A stretch of DNA of 64,000 nucleotides, taken from assembly GCF_003025615.1 (NCBI RefSeq), contig NZ_PYMJ01000005.1, positions 186,001 through 250,000 of the forward strand, given 5' to 3'. The position numbers were made by a program, and so were the translations under genes. This stretch comes from Photobacterium frigidiphilum (GTDB lineage Bacteria > Pseudomonadota > Gammaproteobacteria > Enterobacterales > Vibrionaceae). Positions within the stretch are counted from its first letter, which is position 1. Each line of letters begins with the position of its first letter. The notes below the pieces were generated by a model. It saw only the letters and a list, made by a program, of their open reading frames with translations, was not told where the DNA came from and searched no databases. This document shows positions 1 through 11,044 of this stretch, piece after piece.

Positions 1-1
1 T

Positions 2-106
2 TGGTATCGTGATAATCCGTTGGTTATCCGTGGCCCAGGTGCGGGGCGTGATGTCACCGCTGGTGCCTTGTTGTCTGATATTAATCGTCTTGCTGCTCTT
101 CTATAA
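2..106 (+). CDS. metL: C-terminal end of aspartokinase/homoserine dehydrogenase (metL-like), partial
   Basis: An open frame enters from the left edge and ends with TAA at 104-106, giving 34 residues that include VIRGPGAGRDVTAGALLSD. This resembles the C-terminus of homoserine dehydrogenase, the second half of the bifunctional ThrA/MetL enzymes that make homoserine for methionine and threonine. I choose MetL because metF follows directly, as in the metJ-metBL-metF arrangement of related bacteria. The N-terminal part lies outside the window, so ThrA cannot be excluded from this fragment alone. Confidence 0.75.
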   Translation, partial: WYRDNPLVIRGPGAGRDVTAGALLSDINRLAALL

Positions 107-184
107 AATAGGATGAATACTTACCTTCACGGTATGAATGTTTACCGTAGGGTATCGAATCGGTTGTAATCACTGATTGATATT

Positions 185-216
185 AAAAACCCGCTATATG
201 CGGGTTTTTGCTTATT
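185..216 (+). terminator. Rho-independent terminator after metL
   Basis: The inverted repeat AAAAACCCGC / GCGGGTTTTT at 185-209 has a 5-base TATAT loop and ends in a T-run, about 80 bases after the metL stop. It should end the upstream transcript before the metF promoter. Confidence 0.85.
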
Positions 217-281
217 TGGCGTATATTTACTATGTTGAAGTTTATGCAATGTGAACTTGAAAAAAATTCATGATCACTTTG

Positions 282-310
282 TTGACATTAAATTGGTTAC
301 ACGACATTCT
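282..310 (+). promoter_or_regulatory. Probable metF promoter
   Basis: A perfect -35 box TTGACA lies at 282-287. Seventeen bases later is CATTCT (305-310), a weak -10 that keeps the key A and final T. Transcription would start near 317, inside the repeat array that begins at 313, which fits repression by a protein bound to that array. The -10 assignment is inferred from spacing. Confidence 0.5.
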
Positions 311-312
311 GT

Positions 313-1342
<1,030 letters not shown>

Positions 1343-1374
1343 ATCATGCCTCCCAAAATGCATTGTTTGTAATT

Positions 1375-1402
1375 AAAAAAAGCCGCTAATAGCGGCTTTT
1401 TT
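1375..1402 (+). terminator. Rho-independent terminator after metF
   Basis: The stem AAAGCCGCT / AGCGGCTTT with a short AAT loop has an A-run before it and a T-run after it. It separates metF from the convergent aphA and can work in both directions. Confidence 0.85.
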
Positions 1403-1427
1403 ATTATCGATAAATATCAGGTAAATG

Positions 1428-1997
1428 TTATTTATTGATTTGAATGTTGCTGTCAGCGCTATCCATGTCTTTCAATTCTACTAATACTTCTTCAGCCCAG
1501 TAAATCCAAGCTTGGCGGTTGTGTACACCGCGACGAAGTGTTAGGCGATCTAAGCGCGCTTGACGATCCATTTCTTTGTGATTAGCAAAGTGGATTTTTT
1601 CAAGCTCAGCGTAGTGACCCATTAAGGTATGAGACTCTTCGATTAACGCTTCAAGTTGCTGTTGCATGGGTTCAGAATTATGAACACAACAAACAAGCAG
1701 TTTCGCTGAGAACTCATCACGAATAGTTGGATTACGAGCTGGTTCTTGGAACCACTCAAATAATGCCTGGCGTCCTAGGTCAGTAATTGAATAGACCTTG
1801 CGATCTGGTTTACCGTCTTGGGGCTCTAGTTGACAAGTTACTTGGTCGTTGCCGGCCATTTTATTTAGTTCACGGTACACCTGCTGGTGGCTCGCTTTCC
1901 AAAAGTAACCAATACTGTGTGAGAATTCTTTTGTTATATCGTAACCAGTAGCATCTCTGCTACATAGCACTGTTAATATTACGTGAGGTAGTGACAT
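1428..1997 (-). CDS. aphA: AphA, PadR-family quorum-sensing regulator
   Basis: This 189-residue protein begins MSLPHVILTVLCSRDATGYD and continues ITKEFSHSIGYFWKASHQQV, almost the same as Vibrio cholerae AphA. The winged helix (about residues 1-85, with DGKPDRKVYSIT forming the wing) is followed by a coiled-coil dimerisation domain typical of PadR proteins. In vibrios AphA is the low-cell-density master regulator, opposing LuxR/HapR, and in V. cholerae it activates virulence genes. It sits beside ppc as in V. cholerae. The start has a close GAAGAG upstream. Its targets in this organism cannot be read from the sequence. Confidence 0.92.
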   Translation of the reverse strand: MSLPHVILTVLCSRDATGYDITKEFSHSIGYFWKASHQQVYRELNKMAGNDQVTCQLEPQDGKPDRKVYSITDLGRQALFEWFQEPARNPTIRDEFSAKLLVCCVHNSEPMQQQLEALIEESHTLMGHYAELEKIHFANHKEMDRQARLDRLTLRRGVHNRQAWIYWAEEVLVELKDMDSADSNIQINK

Positions 1998-2377
1998 CTC
2001 TTCTATCCGATAAAATACGACAAAATAAAAAAAACAATCAAACGGACGTTACCCTTCGCTCTTTGGCGTTTTATAATCGTCTTGTTGCACTGCTTGACTG
2101 AGATCACACAGAGTATCATTAATATACTCAATATCGATACCTAGCTGACTAAATTTATTATTCATCAATGCAATAAATTACATATCTTGTGACCTATGTT
2201 TGAATCTGTCATTTATTACGGCACTGCATTTAAGCTTTAAACAATTAAGTTCATATCGATTTTTTGACTCTAGCGCAGTGGCTAGTGAATTGGATGTCTC
2301 ATTGTTGAGATTGAAAGAGGATTGAATGTGTCGAGCAGAATAATGCTGATATTCAAAGGTAAGCAAGGCTGTGAGTA
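1998..2377. other. Intergenic region upstream of aphA
   Basis: This stretch of about 380 bases holds the aphA control region, read on the minus strand, and runs up to the ppc terminator. On the minus strand a TATAAA-like -10 lies around 2070. A CRP-like sequence with one perfect half (TGTGA) and one partial half (TCAAG) lies at 2093-2108. The part from 2110 to 2180 is AT-rich and could bind nucleoid proteins or Lrp. No convincing gene is present: the minus-strand open frame at 2178-2471 overlaps the end of ppc and its terminator. Confidence 0.4.
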
Positions 2378-2410
2378 GCATAAAATAAAGGCCGCAAAAG
2401 CGACCTTTAT
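2378..2410 (-). terminator. Rho-independent terminator after ppc
   Basis: Read on the minus strand, ATAAAGGTCGC pairs with GCGGCCTTTAT (2385-2410, one G-T pair) around a short TTTT loop, then TTTAT follows. It lies 24 bases after the ppc stop. Confidence 0.85.
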
Positions 2411-2433
2411 GAGAGGTTAATTGTTTTGTTAGC

Positions 2434-5064
2434 TTAACCCGTGTTACGCATACCTGTTGCGATACCGGCAATACTGACCATGAGCGCTTCTTCTAAAATC
2501 GGCGATGGTTCGTCTTGTTGACGGGTTCGGTACAACAATTCAGCTTGTAGCATATTGAGTGGCTCAACATAAATATTACGTAAGCGGATTGCTTCAGCGC
2601 CCCAAGGATTTTGCTCCATGAGGTGTGCGTTATTTTCTACGTTTAAAACGGCTTTAATATCTTGCTGTAGCTGATCACGTAATTTCTGCCCCAACGGCCA
2701 TAACGACTTGTCTGTTAAGCGTTGGTCATAGTATTCAGCGATACCCACATTCGTCTTGGTGTAGACCATTTCTAACATGCCTAAGCGTGTAGAGAAGAAT
2801 GGCCACTCACGACACATGTCTTCTAATAGCTGCGCGTGCCCTTTGTCGATAGAATATTGAATGGCTTCACCAGCACCTAGCCATGCAGGCAGTAGCAGGC
2901 GGTTTTGTGACCATGCGAAAATCCATGGAATTGCACGTAAGCTTTCAACACCACCGTTAGGATTACGCTTTGCAGGACGCGACCCCAGCGGTAATTTACC
3001 CAGCTCGAGTTCTGGCGTCGCAGCGCGAAAGTAAGGAACGAACTCTTCGCTACCACGAACCACGTTACGGTATGATTCACAAGAGACCTCTGACAGGACA
3101 TCCATCAAATCGCACCATTCTTTTTTCGGTGCTGGTGGCGGTAATAGGTTCGCTTCTAGCGTCGCGCTCGCATATAGGCTTAAGCTATTTACGGCCACAT
3201 CAGGTAGACCAAGCTTGAAGCGAATCATTTCACCTTGCTCTGTAACGCGTAGACCGCCTTTTAAGCTACGAGGTGGTTGCGAGAGTAGTGCAGCATGCGC
3301 TGGTGCACCACCACGACCAATAGAGCCACCACGGCCGTGGAATAGCGTTAGTTCGACACTGGCATCTTCACAGACTTCAACTAATTCTTCCATTGCACGG
3401 TATTGTGCCCAGCCTGCCGCCATTACGCCAGCATCTTTGGCTGAATCAGAGTAGCCAATCATTACCATTTGATGGTTTTGAATGAAACCGCGATACCAAT
3501 CAATACTCATTAATTCTTTAATAACGGATGCACCGTTATTTAAATCATCAAGTGTTTCAAACAGTGGGCACACATCCAGACGGAATGGGCAGCCCGCTTC
3601 TTTCAGTAGTAGGTGAACAGCAAGCACATCAGATGCCGTGCGTGCCATAGAAATAACATAAGCCCCTAATGCTTCACGAGATTGCTCTGCAACGGCTTTA
3701 CAAGTGTCGAGTACTTCTTGTACTTCTGCCGAGGGTTGCCAAGCTAGTGGCAACAGAGGACGCTTAGATGCTAACTCACGAACTAAGAACGCGACTTTAT
3801 CTTGTTCATTCCACTGTTCGTAATCACCTAACCCTAGGTAGCGGGTAAGTTCAGAAATAACATCTGAATGACGAGTACTTTCTTGGCGGATATCAAGGCG
3901 AACAAGATGGATACCGAAACATTTAATTCGGCGAAGAACATCAAGCAATAGGCCATCTGCAATAATGCCCATGCCACATTCACGCAGTGATTGGTAACAA
4001 GCGTGCAGTGGCGTCCAGAGTTGATCAACATCATCAATAGTGGCGAGGTTTGGCGCATCTTGCTTATTAATCTTGGCTGCCAATACATCACGGGTATTGG
4101 TTAGTTTGGTGCGTAAGTCTTTTAAAATAGCGCGGTAAGGTTCGTGTTCTTCACCGGCGAGTTCGCGAACTTGGTCATTACATTTAACCATTGAGAGCTC
4201 ACTAACTAACTCTTGAATATCTCCCAAGAATAAATCAGCTGCTTTCCAGCGAGAAAGTAGCATCACTTCACGTGTTACCTCAGAGGTGACAAACGGGTTG
4301 CCGTCTCGGTCACCGCCCATCCAAGAGGTGAATTTTACGGGAGATGCATCGAGTGGCAGTTTTTCACCAAGATGGTGCATGAGTTTTTCATCAAATTGAC
4401 GTAAAAATTCAGGTACAGCGTGCCAAAGGGAATTTTCAACAACGGCAAATCCCCATTTTGCTTCATCAAGCGGAGTCGGGCGTTGCTTACGGATAACATC
4501 GGAATGCCATGCTTGCGCGATCAGCTGCTCTAGGCGCTGTTCAACGCGTTGACGTTCACTGTGAGATAACTCGCTCAACTCAAGGTTTGATAAGCACTTA
4601 TTAATTTGTACCAATTTGTGGATCATGGTACGTCGAGCAATTTCTGTTGGGTGTGCTGTTAGCACGAGTTCGATATTTAAATCGCGTACCGCTTGAATGG
4701 AATCAAGTTGGCTGATGCTGTTAGCATTTAGTTTACCAAATAAAGAATCGATAGAATCAGGGCTACAAATTTGCTCTTCGCAGTGGCGAGAAATTGTATG
4801 ATACTGTTCGGCGATGTTGGTCAAATTCAAAAATTGACTAAAGGCGCGAGCGACAGGAAGGAGTTGATCGTCGGGAAGGTTTTGCAACTCGTCGATTAAC
4901 TTAGCACGATCGCTATCATTACCTGCGCGAGCAGATTTAGACAGCTTACGTATGGTTTCTACCTTATCAAATAGAGGCTCACCATGCGCATCTTTAATAG
5001 TATTCCCCAGCATGTGGCCGAGCATACTTACGTTACTTCTTAACGCACTGTACTTTTCATTCAT
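2434..5064 (-). CDS. ppc: Phosphoenolpyruvate carboxylase
   Basis: Ppc adds bicarbonate to phosphoenolpyruvate to form oxaloacetate, refilling the TCA cycle. The 876-residue product carries the active-site segments [13 protein letters not shown] (catalytic His), [16 protein letters not shown], and [16 protein letters not shown] followed by [15 protein letters not shown], and it ends in MRNTG as expected. I place the start at [16 protein letters not shown], matching E. coli Ppc. An upstream in-frame ATG at 5112 would add 16 residues that do not fit the family. Length is close to the usual 883. It lies convergent to metF and next to aphA, as in V. cholerae. Confidence 0.97.
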   Translation of the reverse strand: MNEKYSALRSNVSMLGHMLGNTIKDAHGEPLFDKVETIRKLSKSARAGNDSDRAKLIDELQNLPDDQLLPVARAFSQFLNLTNIAEQYHTISRHCEEQICSPDSIDSLFGKLNANSISQLDSIQAVRDLNIELVLTAHPTEIARRTMIHKLVQINKCLSNLELSELSHSERQRVEQRLEQLIAQAWHSDVIRKQRPTPLDEAKWGFAVVENSLWHAVPEFLRQFDEKLMHHLGEKLPLDASPVKFTSWMGGDRDGNPFVTSEVTREVMLLSRWKAADLFLGDIQELVSELSMVKCNDQVRELAGEEHEPYRAILKDLRTKLTNTRDVLAAKINKQDAPNLATIDDVDQLWTPLHACYQSLRECGMGIIADGLLLDVLRRIKCFGIHLVRLDIRQESTRHSDVISELTRYLGLGDYEQWNEQDKVAFLVRELASKRPLLPLAWQPSAEVQEVLDTCKAVAEQSREALGAYVISMARTASDVLAVHLLLKEAGCPFRLDVCPLFETLDDLNNGASVIKELMSIDWYRGFIQNHQMVMIGYSDSAKDAGVMAAGWAQYRAMEELVEVCEDASVELTLFHGRGGSIGRGGAPAHAALLSQPPRSLKGGLRVTEQGEMIRFKLGLPDVAVNSLSLYASATLEANLLPPPAPKKEWCDLMDVLSEVSCESYRNVVRGSEEFVPYFRAATPELELGKLPLGSRPAKRNPNGGVESLRAIPWIFAWSQNRLLLPAWLGAGEAIQYSIDKGHAQLLEDMCREWPFFSTRLGMLEMVYTKTNVGIAEYYDQRLTDKSLWPLGQKLRDQLQQDIKAVLNVENNAHLMEQNPWGAEAIRLRNIYVEPLNMLQAELLYRTRQQDEPSPILEEALMVSIAGIATGMRNTG

Positions 5065-5115
5065 ATCGCATCCATCTCGTAATTTTGTTACATCAAATTC
5101 ATCCATATACATAAC

Positions 5116-5145
5116 AATCTAGCCGCGATCCCACTTTCAGGTCAA
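5116..5145 (-). promoter_or_regulatory. Probable ppc promoter
   Basis: On the minus strand TTGACC (5140-5145) and TAGATT (5116-5121) are separated by 18 bases. This would give a 5' leader of about 45 bases before the ATG at 5064. The call rests on box similarity and position only. Confidence 0.5.
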
Positions 5146-5529
5146 CATCGATTGCATTTATCAGTAATAAATCGAGCTAGATTTGATTTTAGTCATACAC
5201 TTGCTTCAAGCCTGAAACTTTATTTCGTAAAAATGGGTCATAAAGCACGTTTTTTGTGTGCTTTTACTTATTTGGTCTAAAAATGAAGCCATAGTGGTTT
5301 GCTTTGTCATCATTACGCCGTCAGGAATTACGCCTTAGCAACCTTATTATTAAAGAAAGGAAAACTCAGCGAAATTGGTCAAACTTAATGAGGGGTAGAT
5401 TGAAGGGTCATGATGGTGTGTAGATTTGTGCTTTCGACGGTTTTACCAATGAATCTGGTGGAATAAGGATAAATGAGACTTCATATAAGCGGATATTGAG
5501 GAGAAATGGCATTTTTTCTGCTTCCGCTG
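5146..5529. other. Intergenic region where argE is expected but absent
   Basis: Between the ppc promoter and the argC promoter there are nearly 400 bases with no credible gene. I expected argE, divergent from argC, from the V. cholerae order. There is one hairpin, AAAGCAC / GTGCTTT (5242-5264) with a T-rich loop, but no clear T-run after it. No remnant of a deacetylase reading frame was recognised on either strand. Confidence 0.6.
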
Positions 5530-5591
5530 TTGACAGCGAATAGATTAATCGGTAAACATATTAATTCAGAAGGCGTGAATAAAAATCTATT
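5530..5591 (+). promoter_or_regulatory. argC promoter with paired ArgR boxes
   Basis: A perfect -35 TTGACA lies at 5530-5535, with a weak -10 (TAAACA) around 5553-5558. Overlapping and following it are two imperfect ARG boxes: 5553-5570 with a perfect right half ATTCA (5564-5568), and 5574-5591 with a perfect left half TGAAT (5576-5580). They are 3 bases apart, the usual spacing for an ArgR hexamer. Arginine-bound ArgR would block RNA polymerase here. Start of transcription is expected near 5565. Confidence 0.65.
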
Positions 5592-5658
5592 CTTCGCGTT
5601 CGTATCGATTTGCATGGATAGCAAACAGTTTTTTGAACAAGACGTAGGAAAAATTAAC

Positions 5659-5706
5659 ATGAACCAAGCGATGATTAACAATCAAGATTCCCTCCGACGA
5701 CGCTAA
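5659..5706 (+). CDS. Candidate arginine-rich leader peptide before argC
   Basis: A 15-codon open frame, MNQAMINNQDSLRRR, starts with ATG at 5659 behind AGGAA (5646-5650, 8 bases away) and ends with three arginine codons (CGA CGA CGC) directly before TAA. It lies in the roughly 250-base leader of the argC transcript. Bases 5663-5672, just after its start codon, are perfectly complementary to 5713-5722, just after its stop. The second arm can instead form a short hairpin with 5732-5736. This resembles a leader peptide that senses charged tRNA-Arg. No T-run follows, so a classical terminator is not seen. An in-frame ATG at 5614 lacks a binding site. Function is inferred. Confidence 0.45.
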   Translation: MNQAMINNQDSLRRR

Positions 5707-5760
5707 GTCTTAATCGCTTGGTGCCTCGCGCGCACCTCATCATTAGCTGCATCAGCAGCG
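5663..5760 (+). promoter_or_regulatory. Alternative stem-loops in the argC leader
   Basis: Three stems are visible: ACCAAGCGAT (5663-5672) with ATCGCTTGGT (5713-5722); GGTGC (5720-5724) with GCACC (5732-5736); and GCTGC with GCAGC around an ATCA loop (5746-5759). The first two share bases 5720-5722 and exclude each other. The long stem would hide the start of the leader ORF. No intrinsic terminator follows, so any control would be at translation or through Rho. Confidence 0.4.
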
Positions 5761-5812
5761 CTGTTTCAAACCAAAAGCTTTAACAATCAAAGCCAAATAA
5801 ACGGAAATCATT

Positions 5813-6826
5813 ATGTTGAACACCCTTATTGTAGGCGCTAGCGGCTACACCGGTGCCGAACTAGCAAAAATGGTGCACGTACATCCACATCTTGAACTCG
5901 CTGGCTTATATGTTTCAGCCAATAGTTTAGATGCCAATAAACCTATTAGTGATTTACATGGTCAGTTAAAAGGCATTGTTGATCTACCTTTACAGCCATT
6001 AACCAACCCAGAAGCTATTGCCAAACAAGCTGACATTGTTCTGCTTGCAACCGCGCATGAAGTTAGCCATAACCTAGCCCCTATTTTTCTTTCCGCAGGA
6101 TGTCAGGTGTTTGATTTATCTGGTGCGTTCAGGGTTAAAGCTGATGATTTTTATAATGAATATTATGGTTTTGAACATCAGCATGCTCAATGGTTAGAGC
6201 AAGCGGTGTACGGACTTGCAGAGTGGAACAGCGAAGCCGTAAAACAGGCCCAGTTAATTGCGGTTCCGGGTTGTTACCCTACCGCTTCACAATTGGCATT
6301 GAAGCCATTGCTTGACGCTGGGCTTATCGATAAAAATCAATGGCCTGTTATTAATGCTGTCAGTGGTGTTTCAGGCGCAGGTCGTAAAGCATCAATGGTG
6401 AATAGTTATTGCGAAGTGAGCCTACAAGCTTACGGTGTATTTACTCACCGGCATCAGCCTGAAATCGCTAGCCACCTTGACTGTGACGTTATTTTTACAC
6501 CGCATCTTGGTAATTTTAAGCGCGGTATTCTTGCAACGATTACAGCGAAATTAGCAGATGGTGCTAATATGCAACAGGTATCTGAATGTATGGCTGGTGC
6601 ATATCAATTATCGGACGATGCCCATGCGGTTCGTTTACTGGGGGAACAAACAGCAAGTATCCAAAATGTTGTTAATACTTGTTTCTGTGATATTGGCTGG
6701 AAGGTACAAGGTCAGCACATTATTTTAACATCTGCGATTGATAACTTATTGAAAGGTGCTTCATCACAAGCGATGCAGTGCATAAATATTCGAAATGCAT
6801 TTCCGCAATTAACGGCGTTGGTATAG
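5813..6826 (+). CDS. argC: N-acetyl-gamma-glutamyl-phosphate reductase
   Basis: ArgC reduces N-acetylglutamyl phosphate to the semialdehyde with NADPH, the third step of arginine synthesis. The 337-residue protein has the nucleotide-binding [10 protein letters not shown] at residues 8-17, the catalytic cysteine in [10 protein letters not shown] (Cys154), the [11 protein letters not shown] segment and [10 protein letters not shown]. Length is typical. GGAAA precedes the ATG. It is the first gene of argC-argB-argG-argH, with argB 10 bases downstream, and is preceded by ArgR boxes and the leader ORF. Confidence 0.96.
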   Translation: MLNTLIVGASGYTGAELAKMVHVHPHLELAGLYVSANSLDANKPISDLHGQLKGIVDLPLQPLTNPEAIAKQADIVLLATAHEVSHNLAPIFLSAGCQVFDLSGAFRVKADDFYNEYYGFEHQHAQWLEQAVYGLAEWNSEAVKQAQLIAVPGCYPTASQLALKPLLDAGLIDKNQWPVINAVSGVSGAGRKASMVNSYCEVSLQAYGVFTHRHQPEIASHLDCDVIFTPHLGNFKRGILATITAKLADGANMQQVSECMAGAYQLSDDAHAVRLLGEQTASIQNVVNTCFCDIGWKVQGQHIILTSAIDNLLKGASSQAMQCINIRNAFPQLTALV

Positions 6827-6836
6827 GAGCATCACT

Positions 6837-7616
6837 ATGAGCAAGATCCCTTTAGTTATTAAGTTAGGTGGTGCTGTTCTGTCATGTAACGACACCCTTG
6901 AAAAGTTATTTACAGCGATTAGCGCATATCAAGTGTCGGCACAGCGTCCATTACTGCTGGTACATGGTGGTGGTTATCTTGTTGATGATTTGATGAAGAA
7001 GCTGCAACTGGAAACGGTTAAGAAAGAAGGCTTGCGAGTGACACCTAAAGCGCAAATCCCTTTCATTGCCGGTGCGTTAGCGGGAACTGCTAATAAAATG
7101 TTGCAAGGGCAAGCGATTAAATCTGGTGTCGCGGCGGTGGGTTTAAGCTTAGCCGATGGTGGCTTGTGTCAAATTACTGAACTAGACCCAGAATTAGGAT
7201 CAGTTGGCAAAGCTGTACCTGGCAATGGTGCTCTGGTTAGTCAGATTATGGCATCTGGGTATTTACCAATAGTGAGCTCTATTGGTTTAGATGCCAATGG
7301 TGAGTTGATGAATGTCAATGCCGATCAAGCGGCAGTGGCAGTGGCTGCGGCATTAGATGCTGAGTTAGTCCTGCTTTCTGATGTGAGTGGCGTATTAGAT
7401 GGCAAAGGTCATTTAATTTCAGCGCTAACTGAACAACAAGCTGAAGACTTAATTACGCAAGCGGTTATTACTGACGGCATGATAGTGAAAGTTCGTGCGG
7501 CTATTGAAGCGGCAAAAGCATTAGGTCGCCCTATCGAAGTAGCGACGTGGCGTTACCCCGATAAATTAGCAGCTTTGTTTGATGGGCAAAACATCGGGAC
7601 CAAGTTCTCAAGTTAG
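6837..7616 (+). CDS. argB: Acetylglutamate kinase
   Basis: ArgB phosphorylates N-acetylglutamate with ATP, the second step of arginine synthesis. The 259-residue product belongs to the amino acid kinase fold: KLGGAVLS near residue 9, [13 protein letters not shown] (glycine-rich loop), [10 protein letters not shown] and the C-terminal [13 protein letters not shown]. The short N-terminus resembles the arginine-insensitive enterobacterial type, without the extra helix of arginine-inhibited kinases. GGAG at about 6827 serves as ribosome site, and it follows argC by 10 bases in one transcript. Confidence 0.96.
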   Translation: MSKIPLVIKLGGAVLSCNDTLEKLFTAISAYQVSAQRPLLLVHGGGYLVDDLMKKLQLETVKKEGLRVTPKAQIPFIAGALAGTANKMLQGQAIKSGVAAVGLSLADGGLCQITELDPELGSVGKAVPGNGALVSQIMASGYLPIVSSIGLDANGELMNVNADQAAVAVAAALDAELVLLSDVSGVLDGKGHLISALTEQQAEDLITQAVITDGMIVKVRAAIEAAKALGRPIEVATWRYPDKLAALFDGQNIGTKFSS

Positions 7617-7753
7617 GTTCTCGAGCTAGGTCTTTAAGCGAGACACTCAGCTAAACTAAATATGTAACACCGATTTAAATCTGTATTTAATAAGTAATTT
7701 TAATAAGAAACGCCTGAGCGGTATGACCGTCGAACAGGCACAAGGAGAGCATC

Positions 7754-8968
7754 ATGAGTAAGGTAACTAAAGTCGTATTAGCCTATTCCGGCGGTCTAGA
7801 TACATCAGCAATCATCCCATGGTTAAAAGAAAACTATGACTGTGAAGTTGTCGCTTTTGTGGCAGATGTTGGTCAAGGTGCAGCAGAGCTTGAAGGCATT
7901 GAAGAGAAAGCGATCGCATCTGGCGCATCATCTTGTTACATCGCGGATCTAAAAGAAGAAATGGTAGCAGATTACATCTACCCAAGCCTCAAGACAGGTG
8001 CTATTTACGAAGGTAAGTACTTGTTGGGTACGTCAATGGCACGTCCTATTATCGCGAAAGCACAAGTTGAATGTGCATTAGCCGTCGGCGCTGATGCGGT
8101 ATGTCATGGTTGTACCGGTAAAGGTAACGATCAGGTTCGTTTTGAAGGTGCGTATGCAGCACTTGCTCCTCAACTAACGGTGATTGCACCGTGGCGTGAG
8201 TGGGATCTACGTAGCCGTGAAGCATTGCTAGATTACCTTGCCGAGCGTGATATTCCTTGCACGGCATCACTTGAAAAAATCTACTCTCGTGATGCAAACG
8301 CATGGCACATTTCAACAGAAGGTGGCGTGTTAGAAAATACCTGGAATCAGTCGAACGAACTGTGCTGGGTATGGACAAAAGATCCTGAGAATGCACCAGA
8401 AAAAGCTGAAACTGTGTCTATCTTGGTAGAAAAAGGTGAAGTTGTTGCTGTCGATGGTGAAGCAATGTCGCCGTTTAATGCCCTTACTTACCTAAATGAA
8501 AAAGGGGCAGAACACGGTGTGGGCCGTATCGATATCGTTGAAAACCGTTTGGTTGGTATTAAGTCTCGTGGTTGTTATGAAACGCCAGGCGGCACAATCA
8601 TGAACGAAGCGTTACGTGCGGTAGAGCAATTAGTGCTTGATAAAGAGTCGTATGAATTCCGTGAGACGGTAGGACTTAAAGCGTCACACCTTATTTATGA
8701 TGGTCGTTGGTTTACCCCGCTTTGTAAATCGATGCTAGCTGCAGCTGATGAATTGGCTCAAGATGTGAGTGGTGAAGTTGTAGTGAAACTGTATAAAGGT
8801 CAAGCTACAGTGATTCAGAAGCGTTCAATGAATAGCTTGTACTCTGAAGAGTTTGCAACCTTCGGTGAAGATGACGTTTACGATCACAGCCATGCTGGTG
8901 GTTTCATTCGCCTTTATTCGCTAGCAAGTCGTATCCGTGCATTGAATAAACAGAAAAAACAAAAATAA
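7754..8968 (+). CDS. argG: Argininosuccinate synthase
   Basis: ArgG joins citrulline and aspartate with ATP to give argininosuccinate. The 404-residue protein starts [20 protein letters not shown], with the ATP-pyrophosphatase P-loop SGGLDTS at 12-18, then [13 protein letters not shown] and [19 protein letters not shown]. It is the short (about 400 residue) class rather than the 447-residue E. coli form. AAGGAGAG lies just before the ATG. It is 137 bases after argB and 112 before argH; no terminator is visible in either gap, so one operon is likely. Confidence 0.97.
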   Translation: MSKVTKVVLAYSGGLDTSAIIPWLKENYDCEVVAFVADVGQGAAELEGIEEKAIASGASSCYIADLKEEMVADYIYPSLKTGAIYEGKYLLGTSMARPIIAKAQVECALAVGADAVCHGCTGKGNDQVRFEGAYAALAPQLTVIAPWREWDLRSREALLDYLAERDIPCTASLEKIYSRDANAWHISTEGGVLENTWNQSNELCWVWTKDPENAPEKAETVSILVEKGEVVAVDGEAMSPFNALTYLNEKGAEHGVGRIDIVENRLVGIKSRGCYETPGGTIMNEALRAVEQLVLDKESYEFRETVGLKASHLIYDGRWFTPLCKSMLAAADELAQDVSGEVVVKLYKGQATVIQKRSMNSLYSEEFATFGEDDVYDHSHAGGFIRLYSLASRIRALNKQKKQK

Positions 8969-9080
8969 CAAAGTGACTTTCATCTTGCCTTTTGACTGAA
9001 TATTGCAGAAGGTGAGGTGAGCAGTCACAACAATAATGAAGCAATGAGCAAGTCGAGCAGTAAAGCATAGGAGTAGTACC

Positions 9081-10958
9081 ATGGCATTATGGGGCGGACG
9101 TTTTAGTCAGGCAGCTGACACACGGTTTAAGCAGTTTAACGATTCATTACGTTTTGATTACCGTTTGGCGGAGCAAGACATCGTTGGTTCTATTGCATGG
9201 TCAAAAGCATTACGACAGGTTGATGTTTTAACAGAAGAAGAGCAGCAGCGTTTAGAATTAGCATTGAATGAGCTAAAACTGGCGGTAATGGAAGATCCAG
9301 AGCAAATTTTGCGCTCGGATGCTGAAGATATCCATAGTTGGGTTGAACAGCAACTGATCAGCAAAGTGGGTGATTTGGGTAAAAAATTACACACAGGGCG
9401 TTCTCGTAATGACCAAGTGGCAACCGATTTAAAACTGTGGTGTCGTCAACAAGGTCAGCAGCTTCTGCTTATGCTCGACAAATTACAGAATCAATTTGTT
9501 TCTGTGGCTCGTGCTCATCAAGGTACGGTATTACCCGGTTATACGCACTTGCAGCGTGCTCAGCCTGTTACTTTTGCACATTGGTGTTTAGCGTATGTTG
9601 AGATGTTTGAGCGTGACCATTCTCGTTTAACTGATGCTTTAGATCGTCTGGATACTTGTCCGTTAGGATCTGGTGCGCTAGCGGGAACGGCATACCCAAT
9701 TGATCGTGAAGTACTTGCGCACAGTTTAGGCTTCCACCGTGCAACACGTAACAGTTTAGATTCCGTGTCTGATCGTGATCATGTGATGGAGCTACTTTCG
9801 GTTGCTTCTATTTCTATGCTTCACCTCTCGCGTATGGCTGAAGATTTAATTTTTTACAACTCAGGTGAATCAAACTTCATCGAGTTAGCAGATACCGTGA
9901 CATCAGGATCGTCTCTGATGCCACAGAAGAAAAACCCTGATGCTCTTGAACTTATCCGTGGTAAATGTGGCCGTGTTTACGGTGCAATGACGGGTATGAT
10001 GATGACCGTTAAAGCCCTACCTCTGGCATACAACAAAGACATGCAAGAAGACAAAGAAGGTCTTTTCGATGCGCTTGATAGCTGGCATGACTGTATGGAA
10101 ATGGCAGCGTTATGTTTCGACGGTATTCAGGTGAATAAAGATCGTACCCTAGAAGCGGCTATGCAAGGCTATTCGAATGCAACCGAGCTCGCTGATTACT
10201 TGGTATCGAAAGGCATTCCATTCCGTGAAGCTCACCATATTGTGGGGGTTGCCGTTGTTGCTGCCATTGCGAAAGGCTGCGCGTTAGAAGAATTGTCTCT
10301 CGATGAAATGAAACAGTTCTCGGCGGTTATTGAAGAGGATGTTTATTCAATCCTTACTATCCAGTCATGTCTTGATAAGCGTTGTGCCTTAGGCGGTGTC
10401 GCACCCAATCAGGTTGATTATGCGATTGAGCAGGTCGAGAAGCGTTTAGAGAAACGTTATTCACCGGGCGTGAAAGTACGTGGTGCGCGTTTAACTGATC
10501 TTGATGCCATTGAAAGCATGGTGGTGTACTGGGCTGGGCTGGGTGAAAACTTGCCGAGAAAACGTAATGAATTAGTCCGAGATATTGGCTCATTTGCCGT
10601 GGCAGAACACCATGGTGTCGTAACGGGCTGTGCGTCGTTGTATGTTTATGATTCAGGGTTAGCTGAAATCCGTTCGCTAGGAATCGAAGCGGGTTGGCAA
10701 GAACAAGGTCAGGGGAAAGCGATTGTTGAACATTTGATTGAGAAAGCCGATCAAATGGCAATTAAAAAGGTTTTTGTACTGACACGACTGCCAGAGTTTT
10801 TCATGAAGCAGGGTTTTATTCCAACCTCGAAATCATTACTGCCAGAAAAAGTGATGAAAGATTGTGACCGTTGTCCACGTCAGCATGCGTGTGATGAAGT
10901 GGCACTAGAAGTGCGTTTAGGTTGCGAACAAGCAATCCCAACGGTGAGCGTCGCGTAA
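9081..10958 (+). CDS. argH: ArgH-ArgA fusion: argininosuccinate lyase with N-acetylglutamate synthase domain
   Basis: Residues 1 to about 460 are argininosuccinate lyase, which splits argininosuccinate to arginine and fumarate. Seen motifs are [40 protein letters not shown] and the signature [20 protein letters not shown]. Residues from about 470 to 625 form a GNAT acetyltransferase domain ([16 protein letters not shown], the CoA-loop stretch [17 protein letters not shown], then [15 protein letters not shown]), so the 625-residue chain is far longer than a lone ArgH (about 460). Such argH(A) fusions are known from Moritella and Vibrio, where the tail makes N-acetylglutamate for the first step. 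The C-terminal [10 protein letters not shown] is a cysteine cluster. GGAG precedes the ATG. Confidence 0.95.
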   Translation: MALWGGRFSQAADTRFKQFNDSLRFDYRLAEQDIVGSIAWSKALRQVDVLTEEEQQRLELALNELKLAVMEDPEQILRSDAEDIHSWVEQQLISKVGDLGKKLHTGRSRNDQVATDLKLWCRQQGQQLLLMLDKLQNQFVSVARAHQGTVLPGYTHLQRAQPVTFAHWCLAYVEMFERDHSRLTDALDRLDTCPLGSGALAGTAYPIDREVLAHSLGFHRATRNSLDSVSDRDHVMELLSVASISMLHLSRMAEDLIFYNSGESNFIELADTVTSGSSLMPQKKNPDALELIRGKCGRVYGAMTGMMMTVKALPLAYNKDMQEDKEGLFDALDSWHDCMEMAALCFDGIQVNKDRTLEAAMQGYSNATELADYLVSKGIPFREAHHIVGVAVVAAIAKGCALEELSLDEMKQFSAVIEEDVYSILTIQSCLDKRCALGGVAPNQVDYAIEQVEKRLEKRYSPGVKVRGARLTDLDAIESMVVYWAGLGENLPRKRNELVRDIGSFAVAEHHGVVTGCASLYVYDSGLAEIRSLGIEAGWQEQGQGKAIVEHLIEKADQMAIKKVFVLTRLPEFFMKQGFIPTSKSLLPEKVMKDCDRCPRQHACDEVALEVRLGCEQAIPTVSVA

Positions 10959-11005
10959 CCGTGTTGTACGGCTAATTAAAATGCGAGAGTGAGATAGCAC
11001 GAATC

Positions 11006-11044
11006 AATCCGGTAACTATGTAAAATGTAGTACCGGATTTTTTA
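11006..11044 (+). terminator. Rho-independent terminator of the arg operon
   Basis: AATCCGGTA (11006-11014) pairs with TACCGGATT (11031-11039), followed by a run of T. It lies 48 bases after the argH stop and its T-run touches the stop codon of the convergent small gene. Confidence 0.88.

Noticed and set aside
2178..2471. 97-codon minus-strand open frame near the ppc end
   Set aside because: It overlaps the ppc C-terminus and spans the ppc terminator hairpin; no recognisable family or ribosome site.
5242..5264. Hairpin AAAGCAC/GTGCTTT as a terminator
   Set aside because: T's are in the loop, not after the stem, and no gene ends nearby; left as unexplained.
5506..5706. 66-codon frame ending in LRRR before argC
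   Set aside because: Its ATG lies upstream of the inferred promoter and start of transcription; only the 3' part (from 5659) has a ribosome site, so I kept the short leader peptide.
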